Below, one piece after another: positions 1-6,600 of a stretch of DNA of 42,685 nt (position 1 is its first letter; each line of letters begins with the position of its first letter). The stretch is from an uncultured Bacilli bacterium (GTDB lineage: Bacteria; Bacillota_I; Bacilli_A; RF39; UBA660), in the NCBI GenBank assembly GCA_947632345.1, contig CANROW010000012.1:1-42685 (forward strand), given 5' to 3'. A program made the position numbers and the translations under genes. Below the pieces are notes generated by a model. The model made no database searches and was not told the DNA's origin. It saw only the letters and a program-made list of their open reading frames with translations.

Positions 1-980
1 GAGGTAGCATTATTGTTCATACTGTTTATGGCGAAGGATCTAAATTTACGGTAACTCTTGATCAAAGAATTGATAATGTTGATTTGAAGGAAGAAATTGT
101 TGTTTCTGATACAATTGATTTAACTAATAAACGCCTTTTAGTAGTTGATGATAATCCATTGAATCTTAAAGTCGCTACTAAACTTTTGCAAAGGTATAAT
201 GCTACTGTTGAATGCTGTGATAGTGGTTTTGCTTGTGTTGATAAAATAAATGCTGGTGAAAAGTATGACCTTATTTTAATGGATGATATGATGCCTAAAA
301 TGAGTGGTACTGAAACTTTTAAGAAATTAAAAGAAATATCATCTTTCAACATGCCGGTTATTGTTTTGACAGCTAATGCAATAACGGGTATGCGCGAGAA
401 ATATCTTGGTGATGGTTTTACTGATTATTTATCTAAACCAATTGAAAAAGAAGCAATGATTAAGTGCTTTAATCGAATATTTAGAAATGTTAAAGATAAT
501 ACACCTACAATTGAGACTAAGACTCCTGTAGATGCAGAGACTGTTTCAAATCCTAGTGATGAGTCCACTACCCAAGCGGAAGTAGCAGTTGTCGAAGAAA
601 AACCATCAAATGATAATCATCATACTAAAGAATTCCTTGAATCTAATAGTATTGATGTCAATCATGGACTAGAGCTTTTAGGTGATATGGATTTATATGA
701 TGATACAATGAATGAATTTGTTAAAGAAATAGATGAGCGATTACCTAAACTAAAAGAATTTAAAGATAATGGTGATATGCCAAATTATGCAATAATTGTT
801 CACGCTATTAAGAGTGACTGTAAGTATTTAGGTATTATGTCTTTAGCTGATTTAGCTTATGAACATGAATTAAAGAGTAAAGCTAATGATGTAGATTATG
901 TTAATAATAACTACGAGAATCTTATTGATAATATTAATAAATATGTCATAATATGTAAACAATATTTAGGAAAGGATTGA
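1..980 (+). CDS. Hybrid sensor histidine kinase, 3' part (ATPase end, receiver, HPt)
   Basis: The reading frame is open from base 3, so the gene starts outside the window. The first ~20 codons read GSIIVHTVYGEGSKFTVTL, the typical end of a HATPase_c domain (G2 box, GS-F). Next comes a receiver domain: acidic pair in VVDDN, phosphoacceptor Asp in LMDDMMPKMSG (codon 282-284), Thr in VLTANA and Lys in LSKPI. After an acidic, Thr/Ser/Pro-rich linker a C-terminal HPt domain carries the phospho-His in VHAIKSDCKYLG (His codon 801-803). Such proteins pass phosphate His-Asp-His to a separate response regulator; none is encoded downstream. A TTG at 84 would give a stand-alone receiver-HPt protein, but the upstream kinase residues argue against that start. 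A hairpin terminator overlaps the stop codon. The input domain cannot be judged. Confidence 0.85.
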   Translation, partial: GSIIVHTVYGEGSKFTVTLDQRIDNVDLKEEIVVSDTIDLTNKRLLVVDDNPLNLKVATKLLQRYNATVECCDSGFACVDKINAGEKYDLILMDDMMPKMSGTETFKKLKEISSFNMPVIVLTANAITGMREKYLGDGFTDYLSKPIEKEAMIKCFNRIFRNVKDNTPTIETKTPVDAETVSNPSDESTTQAEVAVVEEKPSNDNHHTKEFLESNSIDVNHGLELLGDMDLYDDTMNEFVKEIDERLPKLKEFKDNGDMPNYAIIVHAIKSDCKYLGIMSLADLAYEHELKSKANDVDYVNNNYENLIDNINKYVIICKQYLGKD

Positions 981-1000
981 TTATCCTTTCTTTTTGTTTT
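970..1000 (+). terminator. Intrinsic terminator after the hybrid kinase
   Basis: Stem GAAAGGAT (970-977) pairs perfectly with ATCCTTTC (983-990), five-base loop, followed by a T-rich run. The loop contains most of the kinase stop codon. It separates the kinase from the ADP-ribosyltransferase gene. Confidence 0.8.
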
Positions 1001-1006
1001 TATAAT
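977..1006 (+). promoter_or_regulatory. Possible promoter of the ADP-ribosyltransferase gene
   Basis: TTGATT (977-982) and TATAAT (1001-1006), 18 bp apart, overlapping the preceding terminator. The predicted start would leave only a few bases before the Shine-Dalgarno sequence GTGGTGAT near 1011-1018. The -10 is perfect and the -35 is moderate. Confidence 0.4.
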
Positions 1007-1021
1007 TAAAGTGGTGATAAT

Positions 1022-1777
1022 ATGGCAATGGGTGAAAGTAGATATGTTAATATGTTGCTGCGATTTATTGATGATGAAAGTAAAATTGATATGGAAAATT
1101 TTTTTCTAAATAGCTTGATGAATAATTATGAAGAATTTACGGATCCAAATTATGCACAAGCATTATTTACTACTTCTAATAATTTATCTGAAGATGAATT
1201 AATGTCCTTAAGACAATATTCTGGAACTGATTTTAGTCATATTAATGCAGCATTGAGAGATACTTGGACTTATGAAGAAAATGGTAATATCGCTAATAAA
1301 CAAAGATATGAAGAATCCGGTCGCAATATATCAGAAATTATTTCTACTCATCCTACTTATTGTGGTAATTTTAAAGCATATCGGGGAGTCAGTATTGAAT
1401 ACTTTAAAGATTATGGGATAACTTCTTTAGAGGATTTAGAAGCTATGCAAGGAAAATTTATGTTTGATAGAGGTTTTGTCAGTACGTCCTTAATAGAAAA
1501 AGATTGTTTTTTTCAAAAAGAAAACACACTAGGAATGAATTATAATGTTAAGATAGAATATTTAATTCCTGATAGTTTTGGGGATGGTATGTATCTTGGA
1601 AATAATGCCAGTTCATCATATAACCCTGAGCAAAGTGAATATTTAATAAATGCTGGTAATATGTCTAGGGTAGCTAATGTTAAAATTGAGGGAAACACAG
1701 CTATTTTAACAGCCGTTATGATACCTAAAACAATATATGATAAATATTATAAGAATCAAAATCAAAGTCAATACTAA
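1022..1777 (+). CDS. ADP-ribosyltransferase exoenzyme-like protein (R-S-E class)
   Basis: This 251-residue protein carries the ordered signatures of the ADPrib_exo_Tox fold (PF03496). A helical lead ends in RQYSGTDFSHINAALR (the Y-T/S-G...IN..LR motif, ~64-79). Then come the NAD-binding Arg in KAYRGVS (R121), the STS motif in RGFVSTSL (S154-T155-S156) and a Q-x-E motif in NPEQSEYLINAG (Q204, E206). In known family members E206 is the catalytic Glu, and Q-x-E (as in C3-like toxins) goes with Asn-type acceptors while E-x-E goes with Arg; the acceptor here is not known. There is no signal peptide or membrane segment, so it is cytosolic or leaves by another route. No immunity or delivery gene is recognisable beside it. 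It stands alone between a terminator and the next promoter. Confidence 0.75.
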   Translation: MAMGESRYVNMLLRFIDDESKIDMENFFLNSLMNNYEEFTDPNYAQALFTTSNNLSEDELMSLRQYSGTDFSHINAALRDTWTYEENGNIANKQRYEESGRNISEIISTHPTYCGNFKAYRGVSIEYFKDYGITSLEDLEAMQGKFMFDRGFVSTSLIEKDCFFQKENTLGMNYNVKIEYLIPDSFGDGMYLGNNASSSYNPEQSEYLINAGNMSRVANVKIEGNTAILTAVMIPKTIYDKYYKNQNQSQY

Positions 1778-1792
1778 AAAACGACTTTGTTA

Positions 1793-1821
1793 TTGACAAA
1801 TTGTTAATATCATGGTATAAT
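1793..1821 (+). promoter_or_regulatory. Consensus promoter upstream of the riboswitch
   Basis: TTGACA (1793-1798) and TATAAT (1816-1821) are both perfect, 17 bp apart, with a TGG extension before the -10. It should start RNA at about 1826-1829, just before the conserved riboswitch bases. A promoter this strong in front of an attenuator suggests that control is mainly after initiation. Confidence 0.85.
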
Positions 1822-1822
1822 T

Positions 1823-1928
1823 ACAAACATGTCAAGGGGAGTAGTTGATATAAATCTTTGATTTATATATGTATTGCGACATTTCGAGATTTATATCCGC
1901 AATACGTCAACATTTTGTTGTAACAAGA
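1823..1928 (+). promoter_or_regulatory. Probable yybP-ykoY (manganese) riboswitch aptamer
   Basis: The leader holds the two conserved loops of the yybP-ykoY family: AAGGGGAGTAG near 1834-1844 (L1-like) and CGTCAACAT at 1905-1913 (L3-like). Between them lie a perfect 8-bp helix GTATTGCG (1871-1878) / CGCAATAC (1898-1905) and a hairpin formed by 1848-1856 and 1860-1868. An outer helix may be ACAAACATG (1823-1831) with CATTTTGT (1911-1918), though part of its 5' arm may lie before the transcription start, and exact helix borders are uncertain. In studied members Mn2+ docks the two loops and switches expression of Mn exporters or TerC-like proteins. Here the controlled gene is a soluble protein of unknown function. 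Assigned from memory of the consensus, not from a covariance search. Confidence 0.65.
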
Positions 1929-1957
1929 CTTTACATTAAGTGAAGTCTTGTTTTTTT
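1924..1957 (+). terminator. Intrinsic terminator (riboswitch expression platform)
   Basis: CAAGACTT (1924-1931) pairs with AAGTCTTG (1943-1950), extended by three further pairs to a five-base loop, then seven T. It lies between the aptamer and the coding region, so it must be read through for the PGDYG-like gene to be expressed. This is the expected layout of a transcriptional riboswitch. Confidence 0.85.
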
Positions 1958-1961
1958 AATT

Positions 1962-2025
1962 CCTAAAATTATTTGATGAGGCTTCATTAGTGTGAAGAAT
2001 CCTCTAACAAATATATTTTAGGAGG
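1962..2025 (+). promoter_or_regulatory. Second leader hairpin reaching the ribosome binding site
   Basis: CCTAAAATTATTTG (1962-1975) pairs almost perfectly with CAAATATATTTTAGG (2008-2022). It encloses an inner hairpin GAGGCTTCA (1978-1986) / TGAAG...CCTC (1993-2004). The outer 3' arm covers the first AGG of the Shine-Dalgarno AGGAGG (2020-2025); the start codon is at 2034. The structure could limit translation of read-through transcripts or stabilise their 5' end. Confidence 0.5.
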
Positions 2026-2033
2026 AAAAGAAA

Positions 2034-2561
2034 ATGGAAGAAAAAAATTATTCCAAAGTTGACGTACTTACTTACGTATCAGAAAAAATTAAAGAAGGGA
2101 GTTTAGAGTTTAGAGAAGCTGTTAAGTTTAGAAGAATTTATGCTGTTCAAGGTAATACTAACGACTATGTTCAAACTGTTTTAGCTGATGGTACTGTTGA
2201 GACTGAACCACGTATGGTTGGTATTGATGAAAAAACTGGCGAAGCTAATTGGGTTGTTAAAAATGTTTGTGGACCAGAACAATGGGTTATTTCTGATTCT
2301 GTCTTTAAAAGAAAATATGAAGTAGAAGATGAACAAGCTGGAGTATATAAACCTAAGGGAAAACCTATGCTTGCTGCTCAAGTTTCTGAAGACATTGAAA
2401 TTACTCCACCAATGTGGGGAGGAGACATCCAAAGAGTTAATGCTGGTGGTTTCTTACTAATGGATCCAACAAACCCAACAGATATTTATGCTATTGGTGA
2501 AACTGAATTTCATGATACTTATACTTTTACAGGTTCAGAAAAACAAAAAAAATTATCTTAA
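2034..2561 (+). CDS. PGDYG-like protein of unknown function under riboswitch control
   Basis: A soluble 175-residue protein without signal peptide or membrane segment. I recognise no enzyme family. It has two halves of similar layout: residues ~35-100 (GEANWVVKNVCGPEQWVISDSVFKRKYE) and ~120-170 (VNAGGFLLMDPTNPTDIYAIGETEFHDTY). Each holds a Gly/Trp or Gly-rich strand segment followed by an aromatic-x-F...Y ending that resembles the PGDYG-type small domain; this resemblance is by eye. There is one Cys and no clear metal-binding cluster. The start follows a strong AGGAGG. The gene lies 73 bp before an HD hydrolase with no terminator between them, so the two are probably one unit behind the Mn-type riboswitch. 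Role unknown; a metal-stress or nucleotide-related task is only an inference from the context. Confidence 0.55.
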   Translation: MEEKNYSKVDVLTYVSEKIKEGSLEFREAVKFRRIYAVQGNTNDYVQTVLADGTVETEPRMVGIDEKTGEANWVVKNVCGPEQWVISDSVFKRKYEVEDEQAGVYKPKGKPMLAAQVSEDIEITPPMWGGDIQRVNAGGFLLMDPTNPTDIYAIGETEFHDTYTFTGSEKQKKLS

Positions 2562-2634
2562 TAAATGTGTAATTACGATAAAATATGCGATTATAACTTA
2601 AAAAATATGATAGAATTTTTATGGAGGATAAACA

Positions 2635-3660
2635 ATGGAATTAATGTTTAAAAACGATTTTTATAGAAATAAAGCTTTTAATTTTGAAGAAACAGAAGAA
2701 AATAATCATACTGTATACGATGCTTTCTTTGTCTTAATTAGTGATATTGATAAAAAAGATCTAGATAATTTGTGCCGATTGATTATGGAATATCATTCTG
2801 ATAAAAATCTAACCTTCGACGAAGTTTACGCTATTACGCAAGGACAGAGTATTCCTGGTAAATTGAGTTGTGACGATTTAACTAAAAAAGTGGTGTATAC
2901 GCTAGCTACATATTGTATTGAGAATGGTGTTCACTTAGGAAATAATACTATCATGGAAGGAAAAATTAACACTTCTTCTTGGCTAAGTCATTCACTTTTT
3001 GAATCTATTTTATGTGGACAATTGGCCAAAGCTGTTGGGCTAGATTCGAATAAAGCAAAAATATTAGGACTTTTGCATGATATTGGAAGAAAACAAACTC
3101 ATGATTTTAGTCATACAATACGTGGGTATGAAATGTTGGTTGATCAAGGTAGGGAAGATGAAGCTATTGCCTGCTTAACACATTCTTTTTTGGCTGGTGG
3201 ACGTTGTTCATCAAATGAACAAGCTGAACCAGGATTTTATGTAGATGATGAAGGAATACCACATTTTGCTCCAGAGTCCAAAAAAGATGATGTGACTTTG
3301 TTTTTGGAAAATTACCAATATACAGATTATGATTTAATTTTAAATATTGCTGATTTGATGGCAACAGATAAAGGAATTGTCTCTCCATTGGAGAGAATTA
3401 TTGATATAGCATCTAGAAGAAAATCTTTTGATCCAGTAAATAGAGGCTTCTTTCTTGCTGAATTAACTAATCATTTAAATGCTTTCCGGATGCAAATGCA
3501 AGGTGAAAATCCTAATGGTTTGGTTGAAATAAGAGCTAGTAGAAATGTTATCTTAGAAGATTTAAATAATTCTTTTGCTGAAGCTTCTACAAAATTTTTT
3601 GATGCATATAGAGAATCTTATCCTAATAATAAAGAAGAATCTAAAAAAATGTACATGTAG
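2635..3660 (+). CDS. HD-domain metal-dependent phosphohydrolase
   Basis: A 341-residue protein with an HD domain (PF01966) at ~115-265. Likely metal ligands are His in WLSHS (H119), the HD pair in LLHDIGR (H148-D149), further His in HDFSHTIRG (156, 160) and CLTHSF, and the late Asp in NIADLMATD. HD proteins hydrolyse phosphate esters or nucleotides with Mn2+, Fe2+ or similar ions; the substrate here cannot be read. The N-terminal ~110 residues are helical and not recognised. Residues 190-220 form an unusual insertion rich in acidic residues and Gly. It follows the PGDYG-like gene without a terminator, is preceded by GGAGGA, and ends before a strong terminator. Sharing a Mn-type riboswitch would suit a Mn-dependent enzyme. 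Confidence 0.75.
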   Translation: MELMFKNDFYRNKAFNFEETEENNHTVYDAFFVLISDIDKKDLDNLCRLIMEYHSDKNLTFDEVYAITQGQSIPGKLSCDDLTKKVVYTLATYCIENGVHLGNNTIMEGKINTSSWLSHSLFESILCGQLAKAVGLDSNKAKILGLLHDIGRKQTHDFSHTIRGYEMLVDQGREDEAIACLTHSFLAGGRCSSNEQAEPGFYVDDEGIPHFAPESKKDDVTLFLENYQYTDYDLILNIADLMATDKGIVSPLERIIDIASRRKSFDPVNRGFFLAELTNHLNAFRMQMQGENPNGLVEIRASRNVILEDLNNSFAEASTKFFDAYRESYPNNKEESKKMYM

Positions 3661-3717
3661 TATAAATTGATAAACATATTTATTGTAAAAAATCGGTTAA
3701 AAGTTATACAGAATTTG

Positions 3718-3744
3718 TAAAGGATGATGAAAATCATCCTTTTT
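3718..3744 (+). terminator. Terminator of the HD hydrolase unit
   Basis: AGGATGAT (3721-3728), loop GAAA, ATCATCCT (3733-3740), then T4. Perfect 8-bp stem, facing a converging minus-strand terminator. Confidence 0.85.
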
Positions 3745-3749
3745 ACGTG

Positions 3750-3783
3750 AAAAAAATAGTGAGATGTGATTTACATCTACACT
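3750..3783 (-). terminator. Terminator of lemA
   Basis: Read on the minus strand, AGTGTAGATGT pairs with ACATCTCACT apart from one bulged base, with a short AT-rich loop, followed by seven T (plus-strand A run 3750-3756). Confidence 0.75.
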
Positions 3784-3802
3784 ATCGTAATTATTTGCAT
3801 TT

Positions 3803-4351
3803 TTATAGATCTATGTCAACATCTTGTCTTTTACTTTCTTCAGCTTCAAAGAAATCTCTTTTGGTTATTCTTTTCATCCCCGCTACAATCTTATCAGGAA
3901 ACGTTACGATAGATTGGTTAAGAATTGAGACATTAGAGTTATACATTCTTCTAGCCGCTTGTAAGTGTTCCTCAACATCGGAGATTGCCTGTTGTAATGT
4001 TTTATAGTTTTCACTTGACCTCAATTCTGGATAGTTTTCTGCAAGTAATTTAATTTGATCTAAATTATGATTCATTTTATCATTAGCTTCACTTTTTTCT
4101 TCAATGGACATATTATTTCGCAATTTAACTATTTCAAATAATATCTCTTTTTCATGGCGGGCATAGTCTTTAACAACATTCATCATTTTAGTTAATACAT
4201 CGTATCTCTTTGTAAGTGCTACATCAATTCCAGAATTAGCTTCATCGATTTTAATAATGGCACGATTAAGTCTATTAGATACAGAAATGTACCATATGAT
4301 AAATGCAATTAGTAATACTATTAATGCAATTAATAACAACATATATGGCAT
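3803..4351 (-). CDS. lemA: LemA family protein
   Basis: A 182-residue protein with one N-terminal membrane anchor (~3-23, IALIVLLIAFIIWYIS) and a long helical domain. The LemA signatures are clear: TKRYDVLTKMMNVVKDYARHE (~47-67), ENYPELRSSENYKTLQQAI (~104-122), and the end AARRMYNSNVSILNQSIVTFPDKIVAG. LemA proteins form an anchored four-helix bundle; their role is not settled, and they are often linked to envelope stress or to surface proteases. The usual partner (a TPM-domain or HtpX protein) is not next to it here. The start follows AGGAGG with a 9-base gap. A -10-like TATAAT lies on the minus strand at 4437-4432. The C-terminus is acidic and appears complete. Confidence 0.9.
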   Translation of the reverse strand: MPYMLLLIALIVLLIAFIIWYISVSNRLNRAIIKIDEANSGIDVALTKRYDVLTKMMNVVKDYARHEKEILFEIVKLRNNMSIEEKSEANDKMNHNLDQIKLLAENYPELRSSENYKTLQQAISDVEEHLQAARRMYNSNVSILNQSIVTFPDKIVAGMKRITKRDFFEAEESKRQDVDIDL

Positions 4352-4699
4352 AAAACTACACCTCCTTTCTAAAAATGATTTTACCTAATTGTAAATCCTT
4401 GATAAATTTAAAAATATCATCTGCCTCTTTTATTATACAAAATTTATTGATTTCTACATCTATTTTTTTGAAAGAATTACTGCAAATTCAATAAAGATTT
4501 AAATTTATCCAAAACAATTATTATGAAAGAAGTTATACCTGTTAAAAATGTAACAAAATCAAGAAGGATAAACTCTTTATAATTAATATAGCATAATTTA
4601 AATTTTTGCTGAATTTAAAATAATTATGTTTTACAAATCTAATGTCAATATTGCTATTCATAGTCAGTTAAATTATAATAAGTGTAGGTGACAATAAAT
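4352..4699. other. Divergent promoter region lemA / membrane protein pair (348 bp, no gene)
   Basis: Very AT-rich and without a credible ORF. It holds the lemA ribosome binding site (4361-4366), a minus-strand -10 TATAAT at 4437-4432 without a good -35, and a plus-strand promoter at 4651-4679. A short motif AAGGATAAACTCTT near 4564 recurs at 5152 before the glycosyltransferase. I see no structured RNA in the rest. Confidence 0.6.
4651..4679 (+). promoter_or_regulatory. Promoter of the membrane protein / GT39-like pair
   Basis: TTGCTA (4651-4656) and TATAAT (4674-4679), 17 bp apart. The start point would be about 14 bases before the ATG at 4700, leaving room for the AGGTGA ribosome binding site. 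Confidence 0.6.
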
Positions 4700-5137
4700 A
4701 TGTGGTATTATTTCTGTCAATACATATTAGCCGTAGTAGTCTTTAATGCAACTACTCTGATTTCTTCTCTATTGGGAGGAATTAATGTTTTAGGATATAT
4801 TCCTACAATGTTTGAATTGGGAAATAATTTCGTTTTGGCTTATATACCAATTTGTTATTTATTGGTAAAATTACAAATCATTAGAAAAGTAGAAATCCGC
4901 AAAGATTTAAATTATAATCAGATAAAAAGCAAATTAATGATTGCTTGTTCTATTTTTAACATTTTATTTATGTATTTGTATGACAAAATTAATAACTATA
5001 ATGGATTTAGCCCGCTTGAGTTAACATTTTTTGTCGGATTTACCATCTTGTTCATTTATATTTTAAATCCTACAAATGTAAAAGATAAAGATATAATGGA
5101 TAATGAAATAAAAAAATACTATGAAAATAAAAAATAA
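4700..5137 (+). CDS. Small multi-pass membrane protein, unknown
   Basis: A 145-residue hydrophobic protein with about four membrane segments (roughly residues 3-25, 38-58, 80-97 and 110-128) and a short charged tail. I chose ATG 4700 because AGGTGA (4686-4691) sits ahead of it; an in-frame GTG at 4688 would overlap that site. No family recognised. It lies 52 bp upstream of a GT39-like glycosyltransferase in the same direction without a terminator, so it may be a partner in the same surface-glycan task; this is inferred from position only. Low-complexity AT-rich codons make distant homology hard to judge. Confidence 0.6.
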   Translation: MWYYFCQYILAVVVFNATTLISSLLGGINVLGYIPTMFELGNNFVLAYIPICYLLVKLQIIRKVEIRKDLNYNQIKSKLMIACSIFNILFMYLYDKINNYNGFSPLELTFFVGFTILFIYILNPTNVKDKDIMDNEIKKYYENKK

Positions 5138-5189
5138 TAAATTATTTCAAAAAGGATAAAACTCTTATTAAGGAGTCGTGGTAAGTATT

Positions 5190-6569
5190 ATGATTAGCAA
5201 AAAGATTCCCAATTTTTTTATATATGTAATTTTAGTTATTTTAGGAGTAATATTTCTAACGGTTTGGCTAAAAAATGCTATTCTTTTTGGTATTGCTTCA
5301 CTTGTAATCATTTATTTCATAGCGAAGAAATCAAAGTCAAAAAGATTTGGTATTTATCTCTTCATGTTGGCTTTTGTCTTGCGACTATTTGCTGTATGCT
5401 TATTAAAAACGCCAATTGAATATGACTTCAAGCATTTATATGATGCCTCATTAAAATTATTAAATGGCGATTTAAGTTACAATCAAAATAGTTATTTTAT
5501 TATGTGGGGATATCAAATTGGTCAAGTATTATATCAAACTTTATTATTAAAGATATGTAATAGTGTATTTTTTTTGAAATTTGTCAACTGCTTAATCTCA
5601 TCCGGGATTGTTGTTTTAATTTATCATATAACTAAAGAATTTTTAAGCGAAACAACTTCTAAGATAGTAAGTCTTTTATATTGTATATATATATTTCCTC
5701 TATTATTCAATTCAGTATTATCAAATCAAATTTTATCGACATTTTTAATTTATTTGGCGATATACATAATGTTTGGTCAAAAATTTAATAATTGGAAGAA
5801 TGTATATAGGTATTTAGTTATAGGGTGTTTACTTTCTATATCTAATATAATTAGACCGGAAGGTATTGTTTCTATAGCAGCAATCATCATATTTTTTATT
5901 TATGGACTCACGAAAAAGAATTATAAACAGAGCATCAAGAAAGTTTTATTAATTTTAATTCCTTATTATGCCATTTTTTTACTCGTATCTAATATTTTAA
6001 TCGTGACCAATATTAGTCCTAGTGGTTTAGTTAATAAAGATCCTTTATGGAAGTTTGTCCTAGGGTTCAATCACGAAAGTGTTGGTGCTTATGCTGCGAG
6101 CGATGAATATGCTGTTGGAAATCGCGAAATAGAGATGGAACTTATCAAGGATAGAACGATTAAAAGCATTGATAAATTACCAATGCTATTTCTAAAAAAG
6201 ACACGGAATTTTTGGTTTTCTTCAGATATATATTGGTCCAATAATTATTTAGATAATAAAAATGTAGTAGTATTTGGTCATACTATACCAGGAACTTCTA
6301 TCAATCAATTTTTAATCAGTTATAATAGTTGCATATATTTTACTATGTATCTTTGCCTTTTTGTAGGATTGTTTAAAAATTGCAAGAGAAAAAAGAACGA
6401 TATCATTACTTATTTATCTATTTTTGTATCAGTAAACATAGGTGTTTATTTATTAGTTGAAATTATGCCAAGGTATGCGTATTGCGCTTCCGTTTCGCTC
6501 TTTATACTGAGCGGTTTAGGAATAGAGTATCTATTGAATGTCTTTTCTAAAATCAAAAAGAGTGAATGA
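5190..6569 (+). CDS. GT39-like (GT-C fold) membrane glycosyltransferase
   Basis: About 459 residues with 10 or more membrane segments, the layout of PMT_2/ArnT-type GT-C enzymes. The first outside loop carries the expected acidic residues in TPIEYDFKHLYDAS (~75-88), where GT-C enzymes hold the catalytic Asp. IIRPEG (~215) is a common cytosolic-side motif of this class, and an extracytoplasmic stretch lies between late membrane segments. Such enzymes transfer sugars from a polyprenyl phosphate to a lipid, glycan or protein outside the membrane; donor and acceptor are unknown. Start: AAGGAG (5170-5175) is 14 bases before ATG 5190 but only 2 before an in-frame GTG at 5178, so the start is uncertain by four codons. 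Confidence 0.7.
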   Translation: MISKKIPNFFIYVILVILGVIFLTVWLKNAILFGIASLVIIYFIAKKSKSKRFGIYLFMLAFVLRLFAVCLLKTPIEYDFKHLYDASLKLLNGDLSYNQNSYFIMWGYQIGQVLYQTLLLKICNSVFFLKFVNCLISSGIVVLIYHITKEFLSETTSKIVSLLYCIYIFPLLFNSVLSNQILSTFLIYLAIYIMFGQKFNNWKNVYRYLVIGCLLSISNIIRPEGIVSIAAIIIFFIYGLTKKNYKQSIKKVLLILIPYYAIFLLVSNILIVTNISPSGLVNKDPLWKFVLGFNHESVGAYAASDEYAVGNREIEMELIKDRTIKSIDKLPMLFLKKTRNFWFSSDIYWSNNYLDNKNVVVFGHTIPGTSINQFLISYNSCIYFTMYLCLFVGLFKNCKRKKNDIITYLSIFVSVNIGVYLLVEIMPRYAYCASVSLFILSGLGIEYLLNVFSKIKKSE

Positions 6570-6578
6570 TAAATACTA

Positions 6579-6600
6579 AAAAGAGGCATTTGCCTCTTTT
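6579..6600. terminator. Bidirectional terminator, GT39-like gene / phoA
   Basis: AAAAGAGGCA (6579-6588) and TGCCTCTTTT (6591-6600) form a near-perfect palindrome with A and T runs on the two flanks, serving both converging genes. Its right end touches the stop codon of the phosphatase. Confidence 0.85.

Noticed and set aside
3747..4007. 86-codon plus-strand ORF inside lemA
   Set aside because: Lies opposite the clear LemA coding frame and includes its terminator; no ribosome site.
4564..5170. Short motif AAGGATAAA(A)CTCTT repeated at ~4564 and ~5152
   Set aside because: Two copies of ~15 bases in AT-rich spacers with a purine-rich core similar to ribosome sites; too weak to call a regulatory repeat.
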